Assembly (NCBI GenBank): GCA_946405145.1
Contig: CAMJGE010000018.1
Coordinates: 1 to 41,566, forward strand
DNA length: 41,566 nt
Source of the DNA: an uncultured Prevotella sp.
GTDB taxonomy: Bacteria; Bacteroidota; Bacteroidia; Bacteroidales; Bacteroidaceae
Reading direction: 5' to 3'
Position numbers and translations under genes: made by a program. Positions 7,984 to 15,418 of the stretch are shown here, piece by piece. Position 1 is the stretch's first letter, and the number at the start of each line of letters is the position of its first letter. The notes beneath the pieces are model-generated. The model did no database searches, had not been told where the DNA came from, and saw nothing but the letters and a program-made list of their open reading frames with translations.

Positions 7984-8877
7984 ATGGTAAAGAAGGATAA
8001 AAGATTATTGAAAGATCGCATAGCAGAGCTACTGATGGCTATTCTCACCATCAGCAGCCTGCTCTTGGTTGTGGCGATGGCAGTGGGATTATACCTGAAA
8101 TCTGAGCCTATATTGCGCGAACATTCGCTTTGGGACTTGCTGACAGAAGGCGAATGGCGTCCTATGAGCAACAAGTTTGGGTTCTTTCCTTTTCTGATGG
8201 GTACACTTGATGTGTCATTGCTGGCTCTGAGCATAGCTATACCCATCTCGCTGCTTATGGCCATCTATCTGACAGAGTATGCTCATACCGCCATGAAGCG
8301 CTACATATTTCCGCTACTCGACATTTTAGCCGGACTGCCATCGGTCATCTATGGTGTGTGGGGTATGCTGGTAATAGTGCCATGGGTTGCTGATGTGGTG
8401 GCACCATCGCTAAACAAAAACAGTAGTGGCTATACCGTACTGGCTACAGGTGTAGTGCTGGGTGTTACCGTTATCCCCTTGTTGGTTAGCTTGTTTATTG
8501 AGATATTCAGTAACGTGGGGCGCGACTACCGTGAAGCAGCTTGGTCGCTTGGGGCAACACGTTGGCAGACAACGAAAGATGTAGTGTTACGCAAAACAGC
8601 CCCAGGCGTATTGGCAGCCATTGTGCTGGCAGCCAGTCGTACCTTTGGCGAGACCATCGCTGTAATTATGGTGTGTGGTAATTTAGCCATTGTACCAGGT
8701 ACCCTACTCGATGCCTGCTACCCTATTCCTGCTTTGATAGCCAACAACTATGGCGAGATGTTGTCGTTACCACTTTATGAAAGTGCGCTGATGTTTGCGG
8801 CTTTCATACTATTTTTCGTAGTATTGGCGTTCAATCTTTTGTCGCGACTCATCTTACGTAATATGCAAAGCAAATGA
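7984..8877 (+). CDS. PstC-like permease
   Basis: Inner-membrane permease of the Pst-type importer, 297 residues. It begins 2 nt after the binding protein. Six hydrophobic segments are visible, and the cytoplasmic EAA loop that docks the ATPase reads EAAWSLGATRWQTTKD near residue 183. Similar to PstC in length and in the ASRTFGETIAVIMVCGN segment that follows. It overlaps the next permease by 4 nt, so both are translationally coupled. The substrate is inferred from the operon, as for the binding protein. Confidence 0.88.
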   Translation: MVKKDKRLLKDRIAELLMAILTISSLLLVVAMAVGLYLKSEPILREHSLWDLLTEGEWRPMSNKFGFFPFLMGTLDVSLLALSIAIPISLLMAIYLTEYAHTAMKRYIFPLLDILAGLPSVIYGVWGMLVIVPWVADVVAPSLNKNSSGYTVLATGVVLGVTVIPLLVSLFIEIFSNVGRDYREAAWSLGATRWQTTKDVVLRKTAPGVLAAIVLAASRTFGETIAVIMVCGNLAIVPGTLLDACYPIPALIANNYGEMLSLPLYESALMFAAFILFFVVLAFNLLSRLILRNMQSK

Positions 8878-9719
8878 AGAGGGCTATAGTTATAGAAAAG
8901 ATTTGGAAGGTACTGATGTACCTATCTATTGCATTGGTATTGTTCTTCGTGGTCAGTGTCATTTGGTCCGTGTTCAGACGTGGAATACCAGTTCTCTCCT
9001 GGGAGATGGTCTCATCGCTGCCTGGAGGTGGGTTCTACATTGGTAAGGAAGGCGGATTCCTCAATGCAATCGTAGGTTCAATATATATCGTGGGTGGTGC
9101 CACTATCTTAGGATTGTTGATTTCCATTCCTGTCGTGTTTTATCTGAATGTCTATCTCAAACCGTATTCCAGGTTTGGATCCATAGCCCGATTAGCCTAC
9201 GATGTGCTGTTCGGTATTCCCAGTATTGTGTATGGTGCCTTTGGATTCACCATCATGATATTCTTTGGTCTGCGCACCTCTCTCCTTGGAGGTATTATCG
9301 TGGTCACATTGCTTATCATCCCCATCTTTATCCGTTCTATGGATGAAGTGGCAAAAACCATTCCACAGGATCTGTTGGAGGCAGGATATAGTTTGGGTTC
9401 TACTCGTTTGGAAACCATCAGCGTGGTAGTGCGTCAGATAGCCCCGGCTATAGCTACGGCCACACTGCTTAGCATCGGTCGCGCCATCGGCGATGCTGCA
9501 GGCGTGATGTTCACTGCAGGATTCAGTGATACCATTCCTACCAGTTTGACACAGCAAACAGCTTCCTTGCCTTTGAGTGTGTTCTTTCAACTCAGTGCGC
9601 CACAGATCGAGGTGCAGGATCGCGCATACGCCGCTGCCGTGGTGCTAACGGCAATCGTACTTATACTCAGTCTGAGTGGCAGATTTATCATGAATCGCTT
9701 TTCCCGAAACAAGATATAA
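8874..9719 (+). CDS. PstA-like permease
   Basis: Second permease of the importer, 281 residues, starting in the ATGA overlap with the previous gene. Several membrane segments, an EAA loop LEAGYSLGSTRLETISVV near residue 162, and the GRAIGDAAGVMFTAG segment typical of PstA. It is the last gene before the operator and promoter at 9727-9797. The transporter is therefore split: binding protein and permeases in the sir operon, ATPase at the head of the cysDNH operon. No terminator-like hairpin is seen between 9719 and 9790, so read-through is likely. Confidence 0.88.
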   Translation: MKRAIVIEKIWKVLMYLSIALVLFFVVSVIWSVFRRGIPVLSWEMVSSLPGGGFYIGKEGGFLNAIVGSIYIVGGATILGLLISIPVVFYLNVYLKPYSRFGSIARLAYDVLFGIPSIVYGAFGFTIMIFFGLRTSLLGGIIVVTLLIIPIFIRSMDEVAKTIPQDLLEAGYSLGSTRLETISVVVRQIAPAIATATLLSIGRAIGDAAGVMFTAGFSDTIPTSLTQQTASLPLSVFFQLSAPQIEVQDRAYAAAVVLTAIVLILSLSGRFIMNRFSRNKI

Positions 9720-9726
9720 CGGCAAA

Positions 9727-9744
9727 ATACCATACTTGGGGTAT
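9727..9744. promoter_or_regulatory. sulfur-regulon operator, copy 4 (pstB-cysDNH)
   Basis: Exact ATACC-N8-GGTAT. It ends 46 bp before the -7 box at 9790-9797 and 23 bp before the -33 TTG at 9767-9769. A further GGTAT half-site is at 9763-9767. Confidence 0.75.
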
Positions 9745-9766
9745 CTGCTATACTGCTCAATAGGTA

Positions 9767-9797
9767 TTGTCCAGGTGCATGAATCATAGTACCTTTG
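9767..9797 (+). promoter_or_regulatory. promoter of the pstB-cysDNH operon
   Basis: TTG at 9767-9769, 20 bp, then TAccTTTG at 9790-9797. The ATPase start at 9832 leaves a leader of about 25-30 nt. Confidence 0.75.
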
Positions 9798-9831
9798 CAC
9801 CCAGATAATATAAGTAATAAAAGGTAAGGAT

Positions 9832-10698
9832 ATGAGTATTTCAATTAGTCTTTCACATGTGCTGAATGCAAGTATTGGCAGGCATGTTCCATGGACGGTG
9901 CATATGCCATTCGTCGTCGATAGGAAATTCCCGAAGTTGGAGGATACGCATCTGGCCACACGTGATTTGAATATCCGGATAGGCAAGTCGCACATCCTGA
10001 AAAATGTGAATGTGGAAATTCCACAAAACAAGATCACCTGTATCATAGGTCCTTCTGGCTGCGGAAAAACGACTTTGCTGCGCACTTTCAATCGTCTTGT
10101 AGATTCGATAGAGAATGTCAAGATTGATGGTGAGGTAAACCTTGGCAAGCAGGATATTATAGGAGCAGGACCAAGTCAGATGACAGAATTGCGTCGTAAT
10201 ATAGGTCTGGTTCCACAACGTCCCTGTCCGCTTCCAATGAGCATTTATGACAACATCGCCTATGGTTGCCGTATTCATGGTGTACGTGGCAAAAACAAAC
10301 TGGATATTGTCGTAAAACATTATCTTGAGGCTGTTGGTCTATGGGAAGAAGTAAAAGATCGCCTGAATACACCAGCCAGCAAACTCAGTGGTGGTCAGCA
10401 GCAGCGTCTTTGCTTAGCGCGTTCATTGGCAGTCGAGCCAAGTTATCTTTTAGCCGACGAATCAACAAGCGCCCTTGATCCCATATCAAGTAAGACAGTA
10501 GAAGACTTGTTCGTGAAACTTAAGAAAGACTATTCAATAGTCATGGTCACTCACACACTTCGTCAGGCTCAGCGTATTGCCGATTACGTCATCTTTATGT
10601 ATCTTGGCGAGGTGATTGAACAGGGTGATGCTAAGGATATATTCAATAATCCAAAGCATGAACTTACAAAGAAATATTTAAGTGGTAGTATCAGTTGA
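9832..10698 (+). CDS. PstB-like ABC ATPase
   Basis: ATP-binding subunit matching the upstream permeases, 288 residues. Walker A GPSGCGKTT at residues 73-81, a Q-loop LVPQRPCPLP, signature LSGGQQQR, Walker B LLADESTSALDP and the switch His in VMVTH. The ADES after Walker B replaces the more usual MDEP of PstB. The first 38 residues are an N-terminal extension without ABC homology; an internal start is possible, but the spacing from the promoter supports 9832. It heads the cysD-cysN-cysH operon, which ties this transporter to sulfate assimilation rather than phosphate. Confidence 0.88.
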   Translation: MSISISLSHVLNASIGRHVPWTVHMPFVVDRKFPKLEDTHLATRDLNIRIGKSHILKNVNVEIPQNKITCIIGPSGCGKTTLLRTFNRLVDSIENVKIDGEVNLGKQDIIGAGPSQMTELRRNIGLVPQRPCPLPMSIYDNIAYGCRIHGVRGKNKLDIVVKHYLEAVGLWEEVKDRLNTPASKLSGGQQQRLCLARSLAVEPSYLLADESTSALDPISSKTVEDLFVKLKKDYSIVMVTHTLRQAQRIADYVIFMYLGEVIEQGDAKDIFNNPKHELTKKYLSGSIS

Positions 10699-10709
10699 TT
10701 TCTATAACC

Positions 10710-10841
10710 ATGGTGTTCAATAATCCATTCAATTATTCTCCAACCGATGATGAGCCACAGGATTGGCGTAGTGCCCTTCTTTATACAGTCGGGGTGCTGT
10801 TGATGCTGATTGTGGGGTTTGTCGGAAACGGAGTCTTATAA
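10710..10841 (+). CDS. 43-residue single-pass membrane protein in the sulfate operon
   Basis: A small ORF fills the gap between the ATPase and cysD. It starts MVFNNPFNYSP, has an acidic stretch TDDEPQDW, then about 20 hydrophobic residues (SALLYTVGVLLMLIVGFVG) and ends NGVL. This looks like an N-in, single-pass membrane peptide. It lies 11 nt after the ATPase stop and 14 nt before cysD, with no promoter of its own, so it is co-transcribed. I know of no family for it. It may be an accessory subunit of the transporter or a membrane anchor for the sulfate-activating complex. Confidence 0.6.
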   Translation: MVFNNPFNYSPTDDEPQDWRSALLYTVGVLLMLIVGFVGNGVL

Positions 10842-10855
10842 CATATTAATATAAA

Positions 10856-11755
10856 ATGAGTAAAATCACACATTTGAAAGAATTAGAATCAGAGAGTATA
10901 TATGTTCTTCGCGAGGTGGCAGCACAGTTTGAGCGTCCGGCAATTCTTTTTTCAGGTGGCAAGGATTCTATAGTCATCGTGCATCTTGCCTATAAAGCGT
11001 TCTACCCTGCCAAGATTCCATTCCCCTTAGTGCATATTGACACAGGACACAATTTTCAGGAGACGATAGATTTTCGTGATGCGCTTGCAGAGCGTCTTGG
11101 AGCCGAACTGATAGTTGGTTCTGTGCAGGAAAGTATAGATACAGGGCGTGTGAAGGAGGAGACCGGTTATTATGCTTCTCGTAATAAGTTGCAGACCACT
11201 ACGCTGTTGGATACGATAGAGAAATATCATTTCGATGCAGCCATAGGTGGTGCACGTCGCGACGAGGAGAAGGCGAGAGCCAAGGAGCGGTTCTTCAGTC
11301 ATCGTGATGAGTTCGGACAGTGGAATCCAAAGAATCAGCGTCCCGAGTTGTGGAACATATTCAATGGTCGCAAGGCTATGGGCGAGCATTTCCGTGTTTT
11401 TCCAATATCCAACTGGACAGAGATGGATGTGTGGCAGTATATCCTCCAGGAGAAGATAGAAATGCCGAGCCTCTACTTTACGCATGAACGCCAGGTGTTT
11501 GAACGTGACGGTCAGTGGCTTGCTGCCGAACCATGTATTAAGTTGAAACCCACAGAACAGGTCGTAACGAAGCAAGTGCGCTGCCGTACTATCGGTGACA
11601 TCACCTGTACGGGGCTCACCATCTCGACAGCCCACTCAGTAGAGGATATTATTGAGGAGATTGCAGCTACACGTGTGACTGAACGAGGAGGACGTGCCGA
11701 CGACAAACGAAGCGAGACGGCCATGGAAGACCGTAAGAAAGCGGGTTACTTCTAA
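10856..11755 (+). CDS. cysD: sulfate adenylyltransferase subunit 2
   Basis: Catalytic ATP-sulfurylase subunit: with CysN it turns sulfate and ATP into APS. The 299-residue product has the N-type PP-loop FSGGKDSIV near residue 33, the HIDTGHNFQET segment, GGARRDEEKARAKER near residue 126, FPISNWTEMDVWQYI, and the C-terminal RCRTIGDITCTG and DDKRSETAMEDRKKAGYF blocks. Length matches E. coli CysD (302). CysN follows after 20 nt. Confidence 0.96.
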   Translation: MSKITHLKELESESIYVLREVAAQFERPAILFSGGKDSIVIVHLAYKAFYPAKIPFPLVHIDTGHNFQETIDFRDALAERLGAELIVGSVQESIDTGRVKEETGYYASRNKLQTTTLLDTIEKYHFDAAIGGARRDEEKARAKERFFSHRDEFGQWNPKNQRPELWNIFNGRKAMGEHFRVFPISNWTEMDVWQYILQEKIEMPSLYFTHERQVFERDGQWLAAEPCIKLKPTEQVVTKQVRCRTIGDITCTGLTISTAHSVEDIIEEIAATRVTERGGRADDKRSETAMEDRKKAGYF

Positions 11756-11775
11756 TATTTTAAATTCAAAGTTAA

Positions 11776-13101
11776 ATGGAAAAAAGAGGATATTTAGATA
11801 TGCAGCTGCTTCGCTTTTCTACAGCGGGCAGCGTGGATGATGGTAAATCCACCTTGATAGGTCGTCTGCTCTATGACAGCAAGTCGATATTCGAAGACCA
11901 GTTGGAGGCCGTTGAGGCCGCCTCTAAATCACGTGGTAATGAAGAGGTGAATCTGGCATTACTTACCGATGGTCTGAGGGCCGAGCGCGAACAAGGTATC
12001 ACCATAGATGTAGCTTATCGTTATTTTGCTACCCCCAAGAGAAAGTTTATTATTGCCGATACGCCGGGACATATTCAGTACACCCGTAATATGGTGACAG
12101 GTGCTTCTACTGCCGACCTCAGCATTATTCTGGTTGATGCCCGTCATGGTGTGCTTGAGCAGACCGTGCGCCACTCTTATATCTCAAGTTTGCTGGGTAT
12201 TCCCCATATCGTGGTAGCCATCAACAAGATGGATCTTGTAGATTTCTCCGAGGAGGTGTTTAATCAGATTGTCGCAGACTATCAGAAGATGGCACAGACA
12301 CTCCATATACAGAACATCACCTTTATCCCTATTTCAGCAAAGGAGGGTGACAACGTGGTGAACCGCTCTGAGCACACGCCTTGGTATGATGGCGCACCGC
12401 TGTTGGAGTTCCTCGAGACAGTGCCTGTCAGCAAATCAGCCTCGAATGTCGAGACCGAGGTGCAGCGTGCTTTCCGATTCCCTGTTCAGTATGTGATACG
12501 TCCCATCAGCAGCCGCTTCCCTGATTTCAGAGGTTATGCAGGACGTGTGGCCAGTGGTTCTATTCATGTGGGCGATCGTGTCAAAGTGCTTCCCAGCGGC
12601 TTAGAGTCGGTGGTGTCACATATCACGCAAGCCACCGAAGAACTGACAGAAGCTGCACCACCTCAGAGCATCACTCTCCAGCTGACGGATAATATTGATA
12701 TCTCGCGTGGCGATATTATCGTGAAAACCAGTGAGCCACAACCCTATCAGGAGCAAGACCTGCGTTTGGATGTTTGCTGGTTCAACGAGCAGCCGCTGCA
12801 GCCGCGTGCAAAATATATTGTGCGGCAGACCACAAGAGACACCTTGGCTGTAGTGCGAACCATCAACTATCGTCGCAACATCAATACCCTGGAGAAGGAA
12901 CCTGGCGTGGCTCAGGTGAAGATGAACGACATAGCCGAAGTGACCATACACACAGCCCATACATTGGTGTTCGACGACTATCGTTTGAATCGTATCACAG
13001 GAAGTGTTATCTTTATTGACCCCGACACTAATGAGACCGTTGGTGCTGGCATGATTAAAACAGATACAGTATGGAAAGAGCACAACTCATACGTGATTTG
13101 A
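11776..13101 (+). CDS. cysN: sulfate adenylyltransferase subunit 1, GTPase
   Basis: Elongation-factor-like GTPase that drives APS formation by CysD. The 441-residue protein has the P-loop GSVDDGKS at 18-25, switch II DTPGHIQYTRNM, the NKMD guanine motif, then two beta-barrel domains. There is no C-terminal APS kinase (CysC) domain, and no separate cysC is seen in the window. The last 31 nt overlap the start of cysH in another frame, so the two are translationally coupled. Confidence 0.95.
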   Translation: MEKRGYLDMQLLRFSTAGSVDDGKSTLIGRLLYDSKSIFEDQLEAVEAASKSRGNEEVNLALLTDGLRAEREQGITIDVAYRYFATPKRKFIIADTPGHIQYTRNMVTGASTADLSIILVDARHGVLEQTVRHSYISSLLGIPHIVVAINKMDLVDFSEEVFNQIVADYQKMAQTLHIQNITFIPISAKEGDNVVNRSEHTPWYDGAPLLEFLETVPVSKSASNVETEVQRAFRFPVQYVIRPISSRFPDFRGYAGRVASGSIHVGDRVKVLPSGLESVVSHITQATEELTEAAPPQSITLQLTDNIDISRGDIIVKTSEPQPYQEQDLRLDVCWFNEQPLQPRAKYIVRQTTRDTLAVVRTINYRRNINTLEKEPGVAQVKMNDIAEVTIHTAHTLVFDDYRLNRITGSVIFIDPDTNETVGAGMIKTDTVWKEHNSYVI

Positions 13102-13778
13102 ATAATCGCTTCAGTGATGCGCCTGCCGAAGAGATCATCAGCTATTTCCTTGAGGCCTACAAGGGGCGCATCGCCCTTTCTTCATCGCTGTCCATTGAAG
13201 ATCAGACACTCACGGACATCATTGTGAAGAATGGAGGAGCGCGCATCTTTACACTCGATACTGGTAGGCTTTTCCCTGAGACTTATCAGCTGATAGACAA
13301 AACCAACCTGACATACAATATTAAGTTGGAAGTGTTTTTTCCTGACTATCGTGAAGTGCAGCGCATGATAAGAGAAGAGGGCATCAATCTCTTTTATAAC
13401 TCTATAGAAAGTCGTCATCGATGCTGCCAGATACGCAAGCTGGAGCCTCTGGCCCGCGCTTTCCAAGGTCTTGATGTCTGGATATGCGGTCTGCGCAGAG
13501 AGCAGAGTGTGACACGGCAGGACATGCAGGTGGTAGAGTGGGACGAGATGCACCAGCTCATCAAGGTCAATCCACTTATTTCGTGGACGGAACAGCAAGT
13601 GTGGGACTACATCAAGCAACATCATGTTCCTTATAACAAACTTCATGATCGAGGCTATCCCAGTATAGGCTGCGAACCCTGTACACGCGCCATTCAACCC
13701 GGCGAAGATGTACGCGCTGGACGATGGTGGTGGGAATCGCCCGATCATCGTGAATGCGGATTGCATCAGAAGCATTAA
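13071..13778 (+). CDS. cysH: adenylyl-sulfate (APS) reductase
   Basis: Reduces activated sulfate to sulfite with thioredoxin. The 235-residue product carries the [4Fe-4S] ligands that mark APS-using enzymes: C118-C119 and C201-x2-C204, and the catalytic C-terminal ECGLH with C229. PAPS-specific enzymes lack the two Cys pairs. Together with the missing cysC this shows assimilation by the short route, APS directly to sulfite. No fused thioredoxin domain is present, so a separate thioredoxin is needed. The ATG at 13071 lies inside cysN. The operon ends at the hairpin at 13783. Confidence 0.94.
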   Translation: MERAQLIRDLNNRFSDAPAEEIISYFLEAYKGRIALSSSLSIEDQTLTDIIVKNGGARIFTLDTGRLFPETYQLIDKTNLTYNIKLEVFFPDYREVQRMIREEGINLFYNSIESRHRCCQIRKLEPLARAFQGLDVWICGLRREQSVTRQDMQVVEWDEMHQLIKVNPLISWTEQQVWDYIKQHHVPYNKLHDRGYPSIGCEPCTRAIQPGEDVRAGRWWWESPDHRECGLHQKH

Positions 13779-13782
13779 AGAT

Positions 13783-13816
13783 ATGGGTGTCACTAATTTG
13801 CGACACCCATTTCTTT
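13783..13816. terminator. hairpin terminator between cysH and the anSME gene
   Basis: Nine-base arms ATGGGTGTC (13783-13791) and GACACCCAT (13802-13810) with a 10-nt loop, followed by TTCTTT on the plus strand. It separates convergent genes and may serve both. Confidence 0.7.
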
Positions 13817-15026
13817 AGCGTTTCTTAAACATAATGTTTGATGGTGGACGCTTGGCATCCAACTCCGCCTTCATAAAGTCCATATCAGCCGCTACATGCT
13901 CAAAGAACTGATGATAGCCTGCACATAGGTAGTTGAGCCCTGGTTCTCCATATCTGTCACGGACGAAGCGGTTCTTAGGGCATTCCCCATGACAGGCAAA
14001 CTGGAATCGGCACTCTTTACACTGTCTGGGTAGCGTGTCAGTCTTGATTCGACCGAAAGCCCTTTGCTTCTCACTGTACATCAGACTTGTGAGCGTTTGT
14101 TGGCGGATATTTCCAAGTCGATATTCTGGATATACGAAATGGTCACATGAATACACGTCTCCATTGAACTCCATCACTGCAGCATGCCCGCATTTGCCCG
14201 ACATCGAACAGATACCAGGAGCCGCCCCTACCCAATTGGCGAGCGTGGCGTCAAACAACTGTACAAACACCTCGCCAACATCCTGTTTCACCCACTCATC
14301 ATAGAGTGTGCACAGAAAACGCCCCCATTGTTCCGCCGACACTGAAAAATCAGTCACTTCGCCGCCTTCTTGCAAGCCAGGTGCCAGCGTAAGTCCGTCG
14401 GCTCGCTTTACCACTCGTTCCACCACAGGGGTAAACTGAATATATTTGCAGCCAATCTCTTTAAAGAAGCGGTAGAACTCTAATGGATAGTCAGCGTTAA
14501 AATCATTGATGACAGCCAGCGCATTCCACTCTACACCATGCTTGTTCAGCAGCCGTATTCCACGCATCACATCCCGCCATGAAGGCTTGCCCAGGCGTGT
14601 GCGTCGATACTCATCGTGAAACTCCTGAGGACCATCTATCGAGACACCAACCAGGAAATGGTTCTCTTTGAAAAACTCGCACCACTCATCCGTAAGAAGT
14701 GTGCCGTTAGTTTGAATACAGTTATCAATCTGCCGCCCATGGGCATAGCGCTGTTGAAGTTCCAAAGCACGCTTATAGAATGATATAGGGCGCATCAGCG
14801 TTTCACCTCCATGCCAGGTAAAGAGCACCTGAGGCATCGTCTGTGCTTCGATATACTGTTTAATGAATTCCTCCAGCAACTCGTCGCTGATAACCTTTGA
14901 TTTATCCAAAGGATATAATTTCTGTTTCTCCAGATAATAGCAATACTTGCATGCCAGATTACAAAGCGATCCGGCAGGTTTGAGCATCACGTATAGCGGA
15001 CTGGCAAAAGGTGCAATGGTAGCCAT
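13815..15026 (-). CDS. anaerobic sulfatase-maturating enzyme, radical SAM/SPASM
   Basis: Converts the active-site Ser (or Cys) of a sulfatase to C-alpha-formylglycine without oxygen. The 403-residue protein has the radical SAM triad C22-x3-C26-x2-C29 and a C-terminal SPASM region with many cysteines: CSMSGKCGHAAV, the VYSCDHF motif and CKECRFQFACHGECPKNRF. Its only visible client is the serine-type sulfatase downstream at 15419. It has its own promoter and is not part of the SusCD operon. Similar enzymes include AtsB and chondrosulfatase-modifying proteins. Confidence 0.94.
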   Translation of the reverse strand: MATIAPFASPLYVMLKPAGSLCNLACKYCYYLEKQKLYPLDKSKVISDELLEEFIKQYIEAQTMPQVLFTWHGGETLMRPISFYKRALELQQRYAHGRQIDNCIQTNGTLLTDEWCEFFKENHFLVGVSIDGPQEFHDEYRRTRLGKPSWRDVMRGIRLLNKHGVEWNALAVINDFNADYPLEFYRFFKEIGCKYIQFTPVVERVVKRADGLTLAPGLQEGGEVTDFSVSAEQWGRFLCTLYDEWVKQDVGEVFVQLFDATLANWVGAAPGICSMSGKCGHAAVMEFNGDVYSCDHFVYPEYRLGNIRQQTLTSLMYSEKQRAFGRIKTDTLPRQCKECRFQFACHGECPKNRFVRDRYGEPGLNYLCAGYHQFFEHVAADMDFMKAELDAKRPPSNIMFKKR

Positions 15027-15064
15027 TTCTTTTCTGTTTTTACGTACATATATAATCTAAGCTG

Positions 15065-15112
15065 CAAAGGTACGCACATTTTCTGAAATGAGAAATCACA
15101 AGAGTATGGTAT
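15065..15112 (-). promoter_or_regulatory. anSME promoter with a degenerate operator
   Basis: -7 box TAccTTTG is the complement of 15065-15072. A degraded operator, ATcaC-N8-GGTAT, spans 15095-15112; it starts 23 bp from the -7 box, the same offset as the operator at the symporter promoter (1632). The left arm matches only three of five bases, so this is tentative. Confidence 0.35.
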
Positions 15113-15287
15113 TTTTGAGTTCCCGCAGTGGAAATGATTTTATTCCAGTATTTGTTGGTTTACAAAACAATAGCAAAGATATGAAAAAAGTCCAGCGAAT
15201 GCTGAACTTTCATACGTATAAGAGATTATTTTGTGCCAACTGCAATGTTATTGCCAAATCAAAAGCAGAACTATTACACATAAAATT

Positions 15288-15340
15288 CTCTCCTTCATCC
15301 ACATGACAAGGTGTGTGATGTCATGAAAGATGGAGGAGAG
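15288..15340. repeat. long bipartite hairpin after the sulfatase gene
   Basis: The arms CTCTCCTTCATC (15288-15299) and GATGGAGGAGAG (15329-15340) pair with one G-T, and inside them CATGACA (15302-15308) and TGTCATG (15319-15325) pair perfectly. It is about 80 nt beyond the sulfatase stop. Neither strand has a strong T-run after it, so it is a 3'-end stabilising structure, a processed terminator or a small palindromic element. The rest of the gap 15027-15418 shows only the anSME promoter; no ORF there is convincing. Confidence 0.55.
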
Positions 15341-15418
15341 GATTAGAAATTATATGTAGATAAATCGTTTTACCAACATAAGTGGTTTTGATCGGAAATA
15401 ATACTTTGTATTTTTGGA

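Noticed and set aside
15088..15306. 72-codon plus-strand ORF upstream of the maturase gene
   Set aside because: It overlaps the maturase promoter on the other strand, has no promoter of its own and its composition is not gene-like.
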